Below are positions 18,403-27,327 of a stretch of DNA of 64,000 nt, one piece after another. The notes below the pieces were generated by a model. It saw only the letters and a program-made list of their open reading frames with translations. It was not told the DNA's origin and made no database searches. The DNA is taken from the NCBI RefSeq assembly GCF_900156425.1, contig NZ_FTNO01000008.1, positions 124,001-188,000 of the forward strand, read 5' to 3'. Within the stretch, counting starts at the first letter, position 1. Every line of letters begins with the position of its first letter. The position numbers and the translations under genes are program-made. Source of the stretch: Haladaptatus litoreus (lineage in GTDB: Archaea; Halobacteriota; Halobacteria; Halobacteriales; Haladaptataceae).

Positions 18403-19290
18403 ATGACAACTCTTGTAACCGGTGGCCTTGGTCGTTCGGGACGGTGGATAGTTACCACTCTCGCAGATGCGGATTACGATGTCGTCTGTGTCGACTTCTC
18501 CCATCCCGGGTGGGAAATCCAAGGTCGAGAAAACGTCGAGTTTCGGAGATGTGACCTTACCGAGTTCGGAAAAGTAACGGATATCGTCGCCGAGATTGAT
18601 CCGGATCATGTTGTTCACTGGGGTGCAATTCCAGCAATGGGACGAACCGCTGGGGTCGAAGTGTTTGAGAACAATGTTATGGCAACGTACAACGTGTTGG
18701 TTTCCGCGGGTAGAGCAGGCGCCGACATCGTCGCAGCCTCAAGTGAGAGCGCGTACGGAACTGCATTCGCTGAAGAACCGTGGCTCCCCGATTATTTCCC
18801 GATCGATGAGACACACGAATTGCGACCTGAGGACTCCTACGGGACATCGAAGGTCGTCGGGGAGAATATTGCAGACATGGTCACACGGAAAAACGGCGTC
18901 AAGATCGCGTCGATCCGCCCATCGTGGATTCAATATCCAAATGAATATCGATGTCTCGATACCCGTGACGACCTCCCTGCAGGGGTTGGAAACTTTTGGT
19001 CATACGTCGACGTGCGTGATATCGCATCGCTCGTTCAAGCAGGACTAGAAGCGGACTTCAATGGTCACGAACCATTCTTAGGTGTGGCTGCGGAGAATTA
19101 CATGGACCGACCATTACGAGAGTTGATCGCCGAGTACTTTGGAGAAGTTCCTGAAACGTTCGACGTGGATGGTGATGGATCGGCATTCACGACGCGAAAG
19201 GCTCAAGAACTCCTTGAGTGGGTGCCAACACATTCGTGGGACACCGCTGCGACCGAGACGGTTCCCGATCCACAGCTCACTGTCGATTGA
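18403..19290 (+). CDS. NAD-dependent epimerase/dehydratase (extended SDR)
   Basis: The 295-residue Rossmann enzyme has the nucleotide motif TGGLGRSG near the start, an acidic residue ending strand 2 (VCVD), and the active-site set SSESAYG with YGTSK. The C-terminal part fits the extended-SDR sugar epimerase/dehydratase class, resembling uronate dehydrogenase-like or UDP-sugar epimerase-like members. No sugar pathway genes adjoin, so the substrate is unknown. The start MTTLVTGG was chosen over an ATG 27 codons upstream because it begins exactly at the first strand. Confidence 0.85.
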   Translation: MTTLVTGGLGRSGRWIVTTLADADYDVVCVDFSHPGWEIQGRENVEFRRCDLTEFGKVTDIVAEIDPDHVVHWGAIPAMGRTAGVEVFENNVMATYNVLVSAGRAGADIVAASSESAYGTAFAEEPWLPDYFPIDETHELRPEDSYGTSKVVGENIADMVTRKNGVKIASIRPSWIQYPNEYRCLDTRDDLPAGVGNFWSYVDVRDIASLVQAGLEADFNGHEPFLGVAAENYMDRPLRELIAEYFGEVPETFDVDGDGSAFTTRKAQELLEWVPTHSWDTAATETVPDPQLTVD

Positions 19291-19455
19291 TTCCAATTGT
19301 CGATTTGACCGCGCCGTATAGCGGCATAATTCGAGTTTCTTTGCCAATCATCGCGTGGTCGTAACGATGTAAAGCAGATTCCTGTTCGCAAAGCGTTTCT
19401 GTGTTGCCGCAGTAGCGACTTGAGTGGGTGCTAGTGCGTGACAAACTGTAATTCA

Positions 19456-19587
19456 ATGTTGGGCACGTGCCCGTTCTGTCGAGCGACGATTCCAAGAAGT
19501 AGTCTCCACATCGAACACGAGACAGAGACTGGGAACACAGTCTATGCGGAATGCCCTGGTTGTCGTGAAATCGTTCGACCCAAATAA
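19456..19587 (+). CDS. 43-residue zinc-ribbon protein
   Basis: The peptide starts MLGTCPFCRA and ends with CPGCREIVRPK. Two CPxC knuckles separated by about 24 residues form a complete zinc ribbon. Such tiny CPxC proteins are common in haloarchaea, with poorly known roles. It stands alone after the SDR gene. Confidence 0.65.
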   Translation: MLGTCPFCRATIPRSSLHIEHETETGNTVYAECPGCREIVRPK

Positions 19588-19619
19588 TTGTAGTCACGAA
19601 AATTGTTGATCACTGCTAT

Positions 19620-19850
19620 AATGGCCTGAATCTCCTACGAGGATATCGTGTCTCTGCGTACAACAGTGCAATTGCGCTTAGCGAAAATCCGGATCTCCAG
19701 ACCACTGGGGCGACGATTGCAACCGTTGAAGCCCAGCACGCTTCCCATCTCAACATCCTCAATCAGGGCGTTCCGTTCCCAATGGCGTTTGACGAGCGGA
19801 AGACGATGGAGATTCTCGCGGCGGCCGGCCAATTCATCGTCGATCAGTAA
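19620..19850 (+). pseudogene. C-terminal relic of a ferritin-like protein
   Basis: An open stretch without a start codon encodes RVSAYNSAIALSENPDL, TVEAQHASHLNILNQG and ERKTMEILAAAGQFIVDQ before TAA at 19850. It aligns with the last third of the intact ferritin-like protein at 20733-21467 (GVAAYAGAAPSIQNSDLL, SVEARHAAVFNGV, KSMDEVLEIAGQFIVSE). The N-terminal two-thirds are missing. Confidence 0.65.
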
Positions 19851-19992
19851 CACGACGACAATTGCGTTTACCCTTTCTTACGGATTGGTGTGACCAGTCC
19901 CCATTATACTGACACCAAAGCTTCTGCTCGTGCTTTTCGAGTTTTAGACAATGCCGCCCTCAGAGCGTTGGGACAGGATATTAGTCTGGCAT

Positions 19993-20631
19993 TTAGTCTG
20001 GCATCTTGAATGTAGTTGAGTCTTGGTGGCTCACGTGATGTCCCACCGTAATCAGTGTGAAAAGGAGGACAATGACAGTCAGTACCAGTTGATTAGACAC
20101 CTGGCCGACGATAGGGAAATTAACAATTGTCATCGTCAGAAGTCCACAGCTAACTATCACTCCACTACAATACCACAATACCCACCCTCGAATCGAAGTC
20201 GTACCCTCGTCGGATTCATTCTCTTCTGATGGTTTCGTTTTGTGTGGTTGGCTGGTCGTGAGATACGGATCGAGTTGGCTGGCGATGTCAGTTCGCGTCA
20301 CGAGTCCTCGTGCTTGATTATACTCAATCACGCCCTCTTTATCGAGTTTGGGAAGATGTGATTGGTAGAGGCTGACATAGGTTCGCTGACGTTCTTTCGA
20401 CACTAATTGGTCAACTGTTGTCTTGTATTCCCATGCTGCAACTTGTTCAGCGAGATCACGCATTCGAACCGGATCCGTTGTTTCCTGGAGATAGCGGAGT
20501 GCATAGCGTCGGCGTTGGACCTGTAACAGATGGTAAATCGTATCTTTCGAAAGCTGGTGAGGGTGCTCACTCCCCTTGTCAGAAGTCGAACTACCATCGA
20601 TTGGGTTTGTTGTCTCGAAACTCGTACTCAT
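19993..20631 (-). CDS. DUF7344-type winged-helix membrane protein
   Basis: The 212-residue product has a polar N-terminus, a winged-helix domain of the DUF7344 kind (about 27-115; QRRRYALRYLQETTDP, SLYQSHLPKLDKEGVIEYNQ) and two C-terminal membrane helices (about 150-172 and 178-200). The domain is found in many haloarchaeal regulators. The membrane anchor suggests sensing at the membrane or anchored control. Its target may be the adjacent ferritin-like gene, which is inference. Confidence 0.82.
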   Translation of the reverse strand: MSTSFETTNPIDGSSTSDKGSEHPHQLSKDTIYHLLQVQRRRYALRYLQETTDPVRMRDLAEQVAAWEYKTTVDQLVSKERQRTYVSLYQSHLPKLDKEGVIEYNQARGLVTRTDIASQLDPYLTTSQPHKTKPSEENESDEGTTSIRGWVLWYCSGVIVSCGLLTMTIVNFPIVGQVSNQLVLTVIVLLFTLITVGHHVSHQDSTTFKMPD

Positions 20632-20732
20632 GAACGTCTCCTATTTCTGATCTCTTTTAGTTCGTGAAAATTGAGGAAAGTTTGGTGTCTTGTCTTCACA
20701 GGACTCCTACAACAGGAGCCTGGTACTCCGTC

Positions 20733-21467
20733 TTATTCCGAGACGATGAACTGGCCAGCGATTTCTAGAACCTCGTCCATCGATTTAGCCTCGTCAAAGG
20801 CATCTGGATACGGCGACTCCATGTTCACACCGTTGAACACCGCTGCGTGACGGGCTTCGACACTATGAATCGAGAGCGCTGCCGAAAGCAAGTCACTGTT
20901 TTGGATCGACGGTGCAGCACCCGCGTAGGCAGCCACACCCGTGTTTTCGAGTGCCATCGCCACACCCAAGAACTCAGCCGGCGTCTCGTAGCCGAAGTCA
21001 TACTCGGCGGCTTCGACGGGTGTGCCACCGAGGTCCGTAATCACCTTCGTGAGCTGGTCGACGTGGGCTGCTTCGTGCTCACCAACAACTTTGACTTGTT
21101 CTGGGATCTGTTCTTTTACTTCATCACAGACGCCACAGCCCAGATCGGCGTTCATGAAGTCGTCAGCGGAGAATTCGTCGAGCCCTTCCTGGTAGAAGGT
21201 TGCTTCGAGGTGTTCGAGGGTCAGTGCGTAATTCAGAATGTCAACGTCGTTCATACTGTTGTCTCCGGAACCGCTATTGCTATCATCGCCGCCCGATCCG
21301 TGTTCATCTGCACCGGCCGTCCCCATGCCGAGGCCCGTCATGCCCGCCGCCCCGACAGCTGCGGCGCCGGCAAGGAACGTGCGCCGGGAACTGAGTTGCT
21401 CGCGCATGCTGGTATTCGCTTGTTCAATGCCTTTCGTGTCTGGTTTGGTAGTTGGATCCTGGGTCAT
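20733..21467 (-). CDS. Tat-exported ferritin-like protein (Ferritin_2 type)
   Basis: The 244-residue protein has a Tat signal (SRRTFLAGAAAVGAAGMTGL) and a four-helix ferritin-like domain. Its Glu/His metal-ligand motifs are LEHLEATFY, GEHEAAHVDQL, ALENTGVAAYAG and SVEARHAAVF. A CGVC pair in the second helix is unusual and may bind metal or form a disulfide. Members of this family are exported, with an uncertain role in iron binding or desiccation response. A truncated homologue lies just upstream at 19620-19850. Confidence 0.85.
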   Translation of the reverse strand: MTQDPTTKPDTKGIEQANTSMREQLSSRRTFLAGAAAVGAAGMTGLGMGTAGADEHGSGGDDSNSGSGDNSMNDVDILNYALTLEHLEATFYQEGLDEFSADDFMNADLGCGVCDEVKEQIPEQVKVVGEHEAAHVDQLTKVITDLGGTPVEAAEYDFGYETPAEFLGVAMALENTGVAAYAGAAPSIQNSDLLSAALSIHSVEARHAAVFNGVNMESPYPDAFDEAKSMDEVLEIAGQFIVSE

Positions 21468-21617
21468 GATCGATCACTGTACCCAGCTGGTACACCCTTA
21501 GATACAGGCATGTACTACAAGAACGATTTCCGGATTCTCACCCAAATTCAACCCAACAGTACTGCCAGAACTCAAACGTGGCAGACACAACACACAACCC
21601 GAGCAACAACCGCAACC

Positions 21618-21923
21618 TTAGTCCCAGGTAATCCAGGTCAAAAAGACGAGTGCAATCGTCTCAAAAATGCGAATGAGCATGATGGCTCGCTGGGCAATCA
21701 TCGGCATCTCCGCCGAAAACCACACGTGCAGTACGGGGTCAAACAGGAAAAAATACAACGCTAAGAGATTCTCGGCAAGCAACATGAGTCCGAAGACGAA
21801 GAGACCAAGTGTGTGCTTTGATCGAAATTGCAGATAATTTCGACCCCAGATCGAGAGCAATCCCAGTATCAATAGCAGATTGACACCGATAGTGAGACGC
21901 AGTGCGTCGATCCAGATTGCCAT
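21618..21923 (-). CDS. Three-helix membrane protein paired with a winged-helix regulator
   Basis: The 101-residue hydrophobic protein has three predicted helices (about 8-26, 37-62 and 76-100). Motifs such as GRNYLQFRSKHTLGLFVFGL and IRIFETIALVFLTWITWD recall haloarchaeal proteins commonly encoded beside an ArsR-like regulator. It follows the regulator at 21984-22259 on the same strand by 60 bases and is probably co-transcribed. Function unknown. Confidence 0.7.
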   Translation of the reverse strand: MAIWIDALRLTIGVNLLLILGLLSIWGRNYLQFRSKHTLGLFVFGLMLLAENLLALYFFLFDPVLHVWFSAEMPMIAQRAIMLIRIFETIALVFLTWITWD

Positions 21924-21983
21924 CTATCTATTCCTCCCTCGGTTGCGGATACGGTTACGTGCTTTCCCAATTTCAACCATAGT

Positions 21984-22259
21984 TTAACCCATCTGCTCAC
22001 TAATTTGCTCAATCGTCTCCCAGTGTTGCGTTGCTTGATCACTGATGAGATAGATCGCGCCATACCCATCCCCACCACGGTTCAAGATATTGTTCTCCAG
22101 AAGTACATCCAGATGATGACGCACCGTCTTATAGTCAAGATCTAAGTCCTCAGCGAGTTGATTTGCATTACGAGGTTGTTCGCGGAGGGCGCGGACGATG
22201 CGGACGCGATTGGGTCCCCCGCGAGTCCCGGTAAACACGTACCACAGGACGGCCTCCAT
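21984..22259 (-). CDS. ArsR-like winged-helix regulator
   Basis: The 91-residue product from MEAVLWYVF is a compact winged helix: RVRIVRALREQPRNANQLAE, LDLDYKTVRHHLDVLLENNI and a wing ending in GAIYLIS. A TTG four codons upstream is a less likely start. Upstream of a small membrane protein on the same strand, it looks like a two-gene sensor-regulator unit; no metal ligands are visible. Confidence 0.8.
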   Translation of the reverse strand: MEAVLWYVFTGTRGGPNRVRIVRALREQPRNANQLAEDLDLDYKTVRHHLDVLLENNILNRGGDGYGAIYLISDQATQHWETIEQISEQMG

Positions 22260-22392
22260 TACTGGAGACAAACAAACAGGGATGGTAAAACTATCGAACA
22301 GATTTATGAATTATATGCTTGTCTGTTCGGAGAGAAACAGACTCACAAGGATTTCTCCGTGTTTCTCACGTTGACATTCTTGTCGACGATAG

Positions 22393-22647
22393 TCACTGAT
22401 TAGACACTGTGATTGTTCGGTCAGGGGCGATTGTCACATGCTGGCCGGCATATTCGAAGCTCACTGTTGGCGAACCGTGCTGATATAGACTCTCAAGGGC
22501 GTCGGGATCGATGGCTTCATAGAGTGGTGTCGTGGGTTTCGTGCCACTGGTCTCGGTCACGGCCGCGACGACTGCCTCGGTGATCGATTGAGTGGGTGGT
22601 GACGTTTGGAGAGACGGCTCTGCGTGTGACTGTGGGGTACTGGGCAT
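22393..22647 (-). CDS. HalOD1 output-domain protein
   Basis: The 84-residue product has a disordered N-terminus and a HalOD1 domain (SITEAVVAAVTETSG ... TPLYEAIDPDALESLY ... VSFEYAGQHVTIAPDRTITV). HalOD1 is a haloarchaeal module of unknown biochemical role linked to signalling. A second copy is at 43350-43649. The start MPSTPQSH was chosen over a longer ATG form. Confidence 0.8.
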   Translation of the reverse strand: MPSTPQSHAEPSLQTSPPTQSITEAVVAAVTETSGTKPTTPLYEAIDPDALESLYQHGSPTVSFEYAGQHVTIAPDRTITVSNQ

Positions 22648-22908
22648 GTCCTCTGCGGATGGACGGTGAGAAAATAGTCTTTGGGGGGTGTATGCTAGCA
22701 TTGAGGAAGGGTTGCTTCAGGCCTGATGTTAGCGGCACACTCTGTCGGTCACATCAGGAGTTCTCGACTGCAATCCGTCACTCGAGATCAGGTGTGTCCG
22801 CACCCACTTAGTGCAACATGAGGCAGTGGACGGTTCTTGGGGGCTCAATCCCCTCTCACCGCATGTTTTAATATTCCGGAAGTCATACTATCTACCCAGT
22901 AAAGAACT

Positions 22909-23238
22909 ATGAGCAGTAAGAGTGAAAATGGCGACCACGTCGTCCGTATCAGCCGCAAAGGCCAGGCGACGATCCCCAAGTCGCTCCGGGAGAAGTACGG
23001 CATCGAAATCCCAGGCCGTGTGCGCTTCCGCGAAGAAGACGGCGAACTCGTCGTCGAGCCAGTCCCGAAACCAAGTGAACGCTTCGGGTCACTGGGGGAA
23101 GACTACGAGCGTGGCGAGGTCATTACGCACCATCGAGAGGAGCAGGCAGCTGAGCGCCAGGCAGAGGACACCGCTGACCAGCGTGACTACCAGCGCTACG
23201 TCGCTACCGACGACACAGACGAGACCACCGACGAATGA
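22909..23238 (+). CDS. vapB: AbrB/SpoVT-type antitoxin
   Basis: The 109-residue product has an N-terminal swapped-hairpin AbrB domain (HVVRISRKGQATIPKSLREKYGI ... RFREEDGELVVEPVP). Its long acidic C-terminal tail probably wraps the toxin. Its stop overlaps the start of the PIN toxin gene (ATGA), the usual translational coupling. The pair is expected to repress its own promoter through the AbrB domain. Confidence 0.9.
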   Translation: MSSKSENGDHVVRISRKGQATIPKSLREKYGIEIPGRVRFREEDGELVVEPVPKPSERFGSLGEDYERGEVITHHREEQAAERQAEDTADQRDYQRYVATDDTDETTDE

Positions 23239-23684
23239 GCTATCGCTACGTTCTTGATACGGAACCTCTCCTTGCGTACTACTACGGTGAACCCGGCGGG
23301 GAGACTGTCCGCGACCTCCTGACGGATGTCTACATGGGTGAAGAGGCCGTAGCGGTCAGTGAAATCACGGCGACCGAACTGATGTACAAAATCGCCCGCT
23401 TTGAAACTGGCTCCCCATCGGGAACGCCAACAGAAGAGACACTGGCGACCGGCCGACAGGCCGTGCGTGACTTGGTGGACGGCGGTGTCACACTGTGTGC
23501 TCCCTCCGAGTCGTGGCCACTGGCAGCTGAAGTGAAAGGAGCGGGAGGGATCGCGCTCGGCGATGCATATGCTGTGGCGCTTGCGGTTGCCGAAGATGCA
23601 ACGCTTCTGGTCGGTGCTGACGATGATTTCACAGATCTCGTGGTAGATGTATCGGTTGAACGGATTCGGACAGACCCAGCGTGA
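23235..23684 (+). CDS. vapC: PIN-domain toxin (VapC-like ribonuclease)
   Basis: The 149-residue PIN domain has the catalytic acidic set: Asp in YVLDTEPLLAYY, Glu in VSEITATELMYK, Asp in GIALGDAYAVALAV and Asp in LLVGADDDF. PIN toxins are Mg-dependent ribonucleases neutralised by the cognate antitoxin. It overlaps the antitoxin gene by 4 bases. Confidence 0.9.
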   Translation: MSYRYVLDTEPLLAYYYGEPGGETVRDLLTDVYMGEEAVAVSEITATELMYKIARFETGSPSGTPTEETLATGRQAVRDLVDGGVTLCAPSESWPLAAEVKGAGGIALGDAYAVALAVAEDATLLVGADDDFTDLVVDVSVERIRTDPA

Positions 23685-23741
23685 CACGTGGGAGACGAAC
23701 AGACGGAAAGCGGTTTGCGTATCTCCGTACTACGATGAGGT

Positions 23742-24452
23742 ATGGCGGCTGCGTGGGCACAGTGGGAGCACGTCACAAAGATTGACCCAGACAAACCACT
23801 CCATGATGAGGATTCCTACGTAGACATTGCGGACACAGGTACGGATGCAATCATCATCGGTGGCACCACGAACGTCACCGAAGCCCGTGTGCAACCGATT
23901 CTGAACGCACTTTCTTCTACCGAGATTCCCATATTCGTCGAGCCGACCTACCGCCCATCGTCGTCTCACACCGAGGCACTCTCAGGTTATTTGCTGCCGA
24001 TTGTTCTGAATGCTGATGACCCCTTGTGGATCACAGGAGCACACCACGAATGGGTCCGCTCTTCAGATCTTGAGTGGGACTACGTCCATCCGGAAGCCTA
24101 TATTGTCCTCAATCCAGCGTCATCAGTTGCGACGTACACGCAGGCGGACTGTGACCTCGATGTCGACGACGTCGTTGCCTATACTACACTTGCCGAACAA
24201 ATCCTCGGTCAGCAGATCGTCTATCTCGAGTATTCCGGCACCCTTGGTGATCCAGCGGTTGTCGCTGCGGTACGAGATGCACTCTCGTCAGCACAACCCT
24301 TCTACGGAGGCGGGATTCACGACTACGACTCAGCTTATGAGATGGCGAAAGTGGCTGACACGGTCGTTGTCGGTGATGTGCTCCACGACGCTGGTATCGA
24401 AGCGGTTGAGGCAACCGTTCGTGGAACCACGGATGCGAAGCACGAGTCATAA
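23742..24452 (+). CDS. Geranylgeranylglyceryl phosphate synthase family enzyme
   Basis: The 236-residue TIM-barrel prenyltransferase has the N-terminal motif WEHVTKIDPDKPL, the phosphate and substrate motifs IIIGGTTNV, YLLPIVLNADDPLWITGAHHEW and YLEYSGTLGDP, and the phosphate-binding FYGGGIHD. The enzyme joins geranylgeranyl diphosphate to glycerol-1-phosphate, the first step of archaeal lipid synthesis. A housekeeping gene in an accessory region beside a toxin-antitoxin pair may be a second copy; this cannot be judged from the window. Confidence 0.88.
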   Translation: MAAAWAQWEHVTKIDPDKPLHDEDSYVDIADTGTDAIIIGGTTNVTEARVQPILNALSSTEIPIFVEPTYRPSSSHTEALSGYLLPIVLNADDPLWITGAHHEWVRSSDLEWDYVHPEAYIVLNPASSVATYTQADCDLDVDDVVAYTTLAEQILGQQIVYLEYSGTLGDPAVVAAVRDALSSAQPFYGGGIHDYDSAYEMAKVADTVVVGDVLHDAGIEAVEATVRGTTDAKHES

Positions 24453-24768
24453 TCGTGCTCTCTACGATCAAAGAGGCAATTAGGAAGATTGAGAGCGTGC
24501 GCCTGGAATCGGTCGCTCATCGGTTAGCATCTTATACTAACCACACATTCCACCGGTTTTCTCTTTGGGCTTTGCAGCTACTCGTGTCGAGTGACCGGCG
24601 TCTCATTTTTAACTTCTGTATTGGTTTTCTATATTGTCCATAAATACTATCTGGTTATCTCTAGTATTGTATTCTAGATATGAACCGCACTCAAGACGAT
24701 TTAGAGCAACACAACGGATTGCTGATTCGTATAAACTCCCAGTACTGGGCGCTCACGAGGTGACTCCG
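24453..24768. other. Gene-free interval with promoter-like A/T-rich tract
   Basis: No gene is seen. The second half (about 24600-24680) is A/T-rich and could hold the promoter of the beta-helix gene. The 19-bp palindrome-like element at 24523-24541 lies here. Confidence 0.5.
24523..24541. repeat. 19-bp palindrome-like element, divergent copy
   Basis: GTTAGCATCTTATACTAAC has the same length and right half (TATACTAAC) as elements at 43773, 46545 and 63222 but two mismatches in the left half. Confidence 0.4.
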
Positions 24769-26136
24769 ATGCATGACCGCGAAAGCAGTACGCAAGACTC
24801 CAATGACGTCTCGGCACACAGACGCACGTTTCTCACAACTGGTGCAAGTGCTGGAGTGACGGCACTCGTTGGATGTCTTTTCCCGGCTAGCACGAGTGGT
24901 GGGAATGTCCCACCAGCAGGACCCACCAACGACAGCACGAACGCGACGAGCGGTAACTTTCGAGCGATTGATCCTAAACAGTGGCGTGGAGAGTTCCAGA
25001 ACGTCGTGAATATGGCGAAGGCAGGCGCCGACCCAACCGGTGAGCAAGACGTTTCTCCCGTGATTCAGCGCGAAATCGGGAGTGACACACTGCTCTACTT
25101 CCCGCCCGGTCGCTACAAGATGAATAGTCAGGTTCGACGTGTCGGACTTCGAAATATCGGAATCATCGGTCAGAATGCGACGCTCGCTCACGGCCGCGTC
25201 GACGCGATCCACGGCTTCGACGTGACAGCAGGCGAGTTCCACGGTCCTGCCCAACACTTCAAGATCGGGATTCCTGACGATCCGCATCGAGGAAAGTTCG
25301 TGTTCGGCGGGTTCACGCTCGATTGGCGTGGCAAGAACCAAGGGATGCAGGTACTGAATCACCACACTGCAGGAACATCCGAAATTCGGTCTCTTCGCCA
25401 AGTCGGAATGCATTCGCTCGGGTGCCAAGGTCCACTTCGGGTAAATCCGGCCACAGAAGCAGCGCGAGCTCGCGTGCACAACGTCGATTTTCGGTTTGGT
25501 GGCCTCACTTACCAGAAGACGATCAACACTCGCAACACCTACGATGGTGGCCCGTACGCTGGTCGATCATGGGCAACGTCGGGGATTACAATGCACCCGA
25601 CGACACAGGGTTATCTCCGTGTCGAGAACTCGCTATTCGGTGGGTGGCCAGACAACGGTATCTACGTCAAGGGTGGCCATCCTGGAGAAGGCGACGGGAC
25701 GGTCGACGTGGTGAATTGTGTGGCGGCGAACAGCCAAGCATCGAATATCCGCATTGGTGGTGATGGCTCACGGATTCACAATTGTGTGGTCGTGACTGAT
25801 CGCTCGTTTGGTGACGAGTTCTATTCCGAGCAGCGCCCGATCCGCCTTGATGATGGGACGTGCAAAGTCTCGAATACGAAAATCGTCCAGACAAAGCCGA
25901 CGGGATGGTCACTCACGATACAGCACGCTGTCGAGAAAGCTGTAGTGAAAAATGTGGAGGTGACGATCAAGGAGACGCCGATGACAGCGCTCGTCGTCGA
26001 CGATGGTGTCGGTCAGGCAACCGTGCAAGACTTTGTGATCAACACGCCTGGGTGGAAGGCGACAAAAGCGCAAGTCATTCGGAATGGTGGAGCAACACTC
26101 ACAAACGTGTTTCTCGATGGCGAACAAGTCGTGTGA
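24769..26136 (+). CDS. Secreted beta-helix lipoprotein (pectate-lyase-like fold)
   Basis: The 455-residue Tat lipoprotein has signal HRRTFLTTGASAGVTALVGC with lipobox Cys36. It opens with the DPTGEQD region common in pectate-lyase-superfamily proteins (AKAGADPTGEQDVSPVIQ ... LYFPPGRYKM). Short beta-helix turns follow (GFTLDWRG, GITMHPTTQGYLRVENSLF, GIYVKGG, ASNIRIGGDGSRIHNCVVV, CKVSNTKIV). No catalytic residues can be named, and the fold occurs in polysaccharide lyases, hydrolases and binding proteins. The start MHDRESS was chosen to place the RR motif near the N-terminus. Confidence 0.78.
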   Translation: MHDRESSTQDSNDVSAHRRTFLTTGASAGVTALVGCLFPASTSGGNVPPAGPTNDSTNATSGNFRAIDPKQWRGEFQNVVNMAKAGADPTGEQDVSPVIQREIGSDTLLYFPPGRYKMNSQVRRVGLRNIGIIGQNATLAHGRVDAIHGFDVTAGEFHGPAQHFKIGIPDDPHRGKFVFGGFTLDWRGKNQGMQVLNHHTAGTSEIRSLRQVGMHSLGCQGPLRVNPATEAARARVHNVDFRFGGLTYQKTINTRNTYDGGPYAGRSWATSGITMHPTTQGYLRVENSLFGGWPDNGIYVKGGHPGEGDGTVDVVNCVAANSQASNIRIGGDGSRIHNCVVVTDRSFGDEFYSEQRPIRLDDGTCKVSNTKIVQTKPTGWSLTIQHAVEKAVVKNVEVTIKETPMTALVVDDGVGQATVQDFVINTPGWKATKAQVIRNGGATLTNVFLDGEQVV

Positions 26137-26146
26137 GAGTTGATTT

Positions 26147-26434
26147 TTAGATCCGGGTGAACTCGTCGCCATTCACTGGGAAGATACTGCGACCGTAGAG
26201 TTTGATGAAATACGCGGCAAGAAACCACGAGAGAATCACTAACCAGCCAGCGTTCGCGCCCTCTAAGCCGAGAACGTAGAGTGCGATCACGCCCGTCGTT
26301 CCGAGGACAACAATTTGGATGATGCTGCCGACGAGAATGATTTTCCCGAGGCCGATGAGTATCGCGAAATGGCGTCGGAGGGTATCTCGTGCGGTTTCAT
26401 TTGATGCTTCGATCGAGAGTGGTGGGATTCGCAT
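26147..26434 (-). CDS. Small membrane protein downstream of a winged-helix gene
   Basis: The 95-residue product from MRIPPLSIE has a basic helical N-terminus and two long hydrophobic helices (about 28-55 and 61-82), ending in KLYGRSIFPVNGDEF. It begins 4 bases after the stop of the winged-helix gene at 26439-26684, so the two form an operon divergent from the secretion operon. Confidence 0.7.
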   Translation of the reverse strand: MRIPPLSIEASNETARDTLRRHFAILIGLGKIILVGSIIQIVVLGTTGVIALYVLGLEGANAGWLVILSWFLAAYFIKLYGRSIFPVNGDEFTRI

Positions 26435-26438
26435 AGCT

Positions 26439-26684
26439 TTATCCCCCGTTTTCCTCGTCAGCAAGCGGATCGCCGACTAACTCGTACAAGGCCGTTTTTC
26501 TATGAATATTCTCGAGATACCCGGCAGCAGTGAGTATTCCGAGCCGACTGTGAACATATTGACGCGAGCGGCCGGTCTCGTCGACGATGTACGATTGCGT
26601 TGCCCGTCCACCCCGGAGTATTTCGAGAATTTCTTTGTCGACGTTGGTGAGGGAGATCATCGGACTAGAATTCTGTAGGGGCAT
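26439..26684 (-). CDS. Winged-helix regulator divergent from the secretion operon
   Basis: The 81-residue protein from MPLQNSSPM (or MISLTNVDK, 73 residues) is a short winged helix: VDKEILEILRGGRATQSYIV, RSRQYVHSRLGILTAAGYLE, then a wing and LYELV. It is followed immediately by a small membrane protein gene and is divergent from the type IV secretion operon starting at 26809, so it may regulate both directions. Confidence 0.72.
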   Translation of the reverse strand: MPLQNSSPMISLTNVDKEILEILRGGRATQSYIVDETGRSRQYVHSRLGILTAAGYLENIHRKTALYELVGDPLADEENGG

Positions 26685-26808
26685 GTAGTACAGCCCTAGG
26701 GTGTGACATAAATAGATTACGGACACACTGACTGTATCCGGTAGTATACGGCATCTCAGTGTGTGCGTAAGGTATTTATCTAGCCCTCTAGTTGTGAAAG
26801 TGAGTACA

Positions 26809-27300
26809 ATGGATGAACAACAGCCGAAATCGGCCCAGAGACGCATCTCTGACCGATTTCACCGATTAGCAGATGATTCGACCGAGAAATATCACGCATT
26901 GAAGCGCTTGATGGTCGAGACGTGTGGAATAGTCCCCACTCGATTCATTCGTGGCACTGTCGGTATCGTCGCTACAACCGCGGCGTTTTCAGTGCCAGTC
27001 GCAGCACAAGCCACTCAGGAGGCGAGCGACGTAATGTGTTCGTCCGGGCTTGGTCCCGTCGTTACGCTCGCCTTTGGGATGATCACGATCGGGATGTTTC
27101 TGCTCGCCGCCTTTCGCGGTGCAATGGCCTGGCTGAAGATGGGAAGTGCCCGTTCAGACAAGAAGAAAGAGGGTCGTGATGCCGCCCGTGGGGCAGTGAT
27201 CACGTTTTGTGGTGCGTGGTTCTTCCCACTGTTCGCTGTCGTCCTCGACAAGGCTGGTGTGAGCACGCTCTCGTGCGTGAATTTTGCGAATATAATGTGA
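26809..27300 (+). CDS. Small two-helix membrane protein, first gene of the secretion operon
   Basis: The 163-residue product has a polar N-terminus, a hydrophobic signal-like segment ending in VAAQA (about 45-65), and two further helices (about 80-105 and 122-142) separated by a basic loop (SARSDKKKEGRD). The size and topology resemble VirB2/TrbC-type pilin-like subunits of conjugation systems, but I see no diagnostic motif. It is 27 bases upstream of the next gene. Confidence 0.6.
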   Translation: MDEQQPKSAQRRISDRFHRLADDSTEKYHALKRLMVETCGIVPTRFIRGTVGIVATTAAFSVPVAAQATQEASDVMCSSGLGPVVTLAFGMITIGMFLLAAFRGAMAWLKMGSARSDKKKEGRDAARGAVITFCGAWFFPLFAVVLDKAGVSTLSCVNFANIM

Positions 27301-27327
27301 GTGCTTTCAGCCACTCCTCTTCCGACT

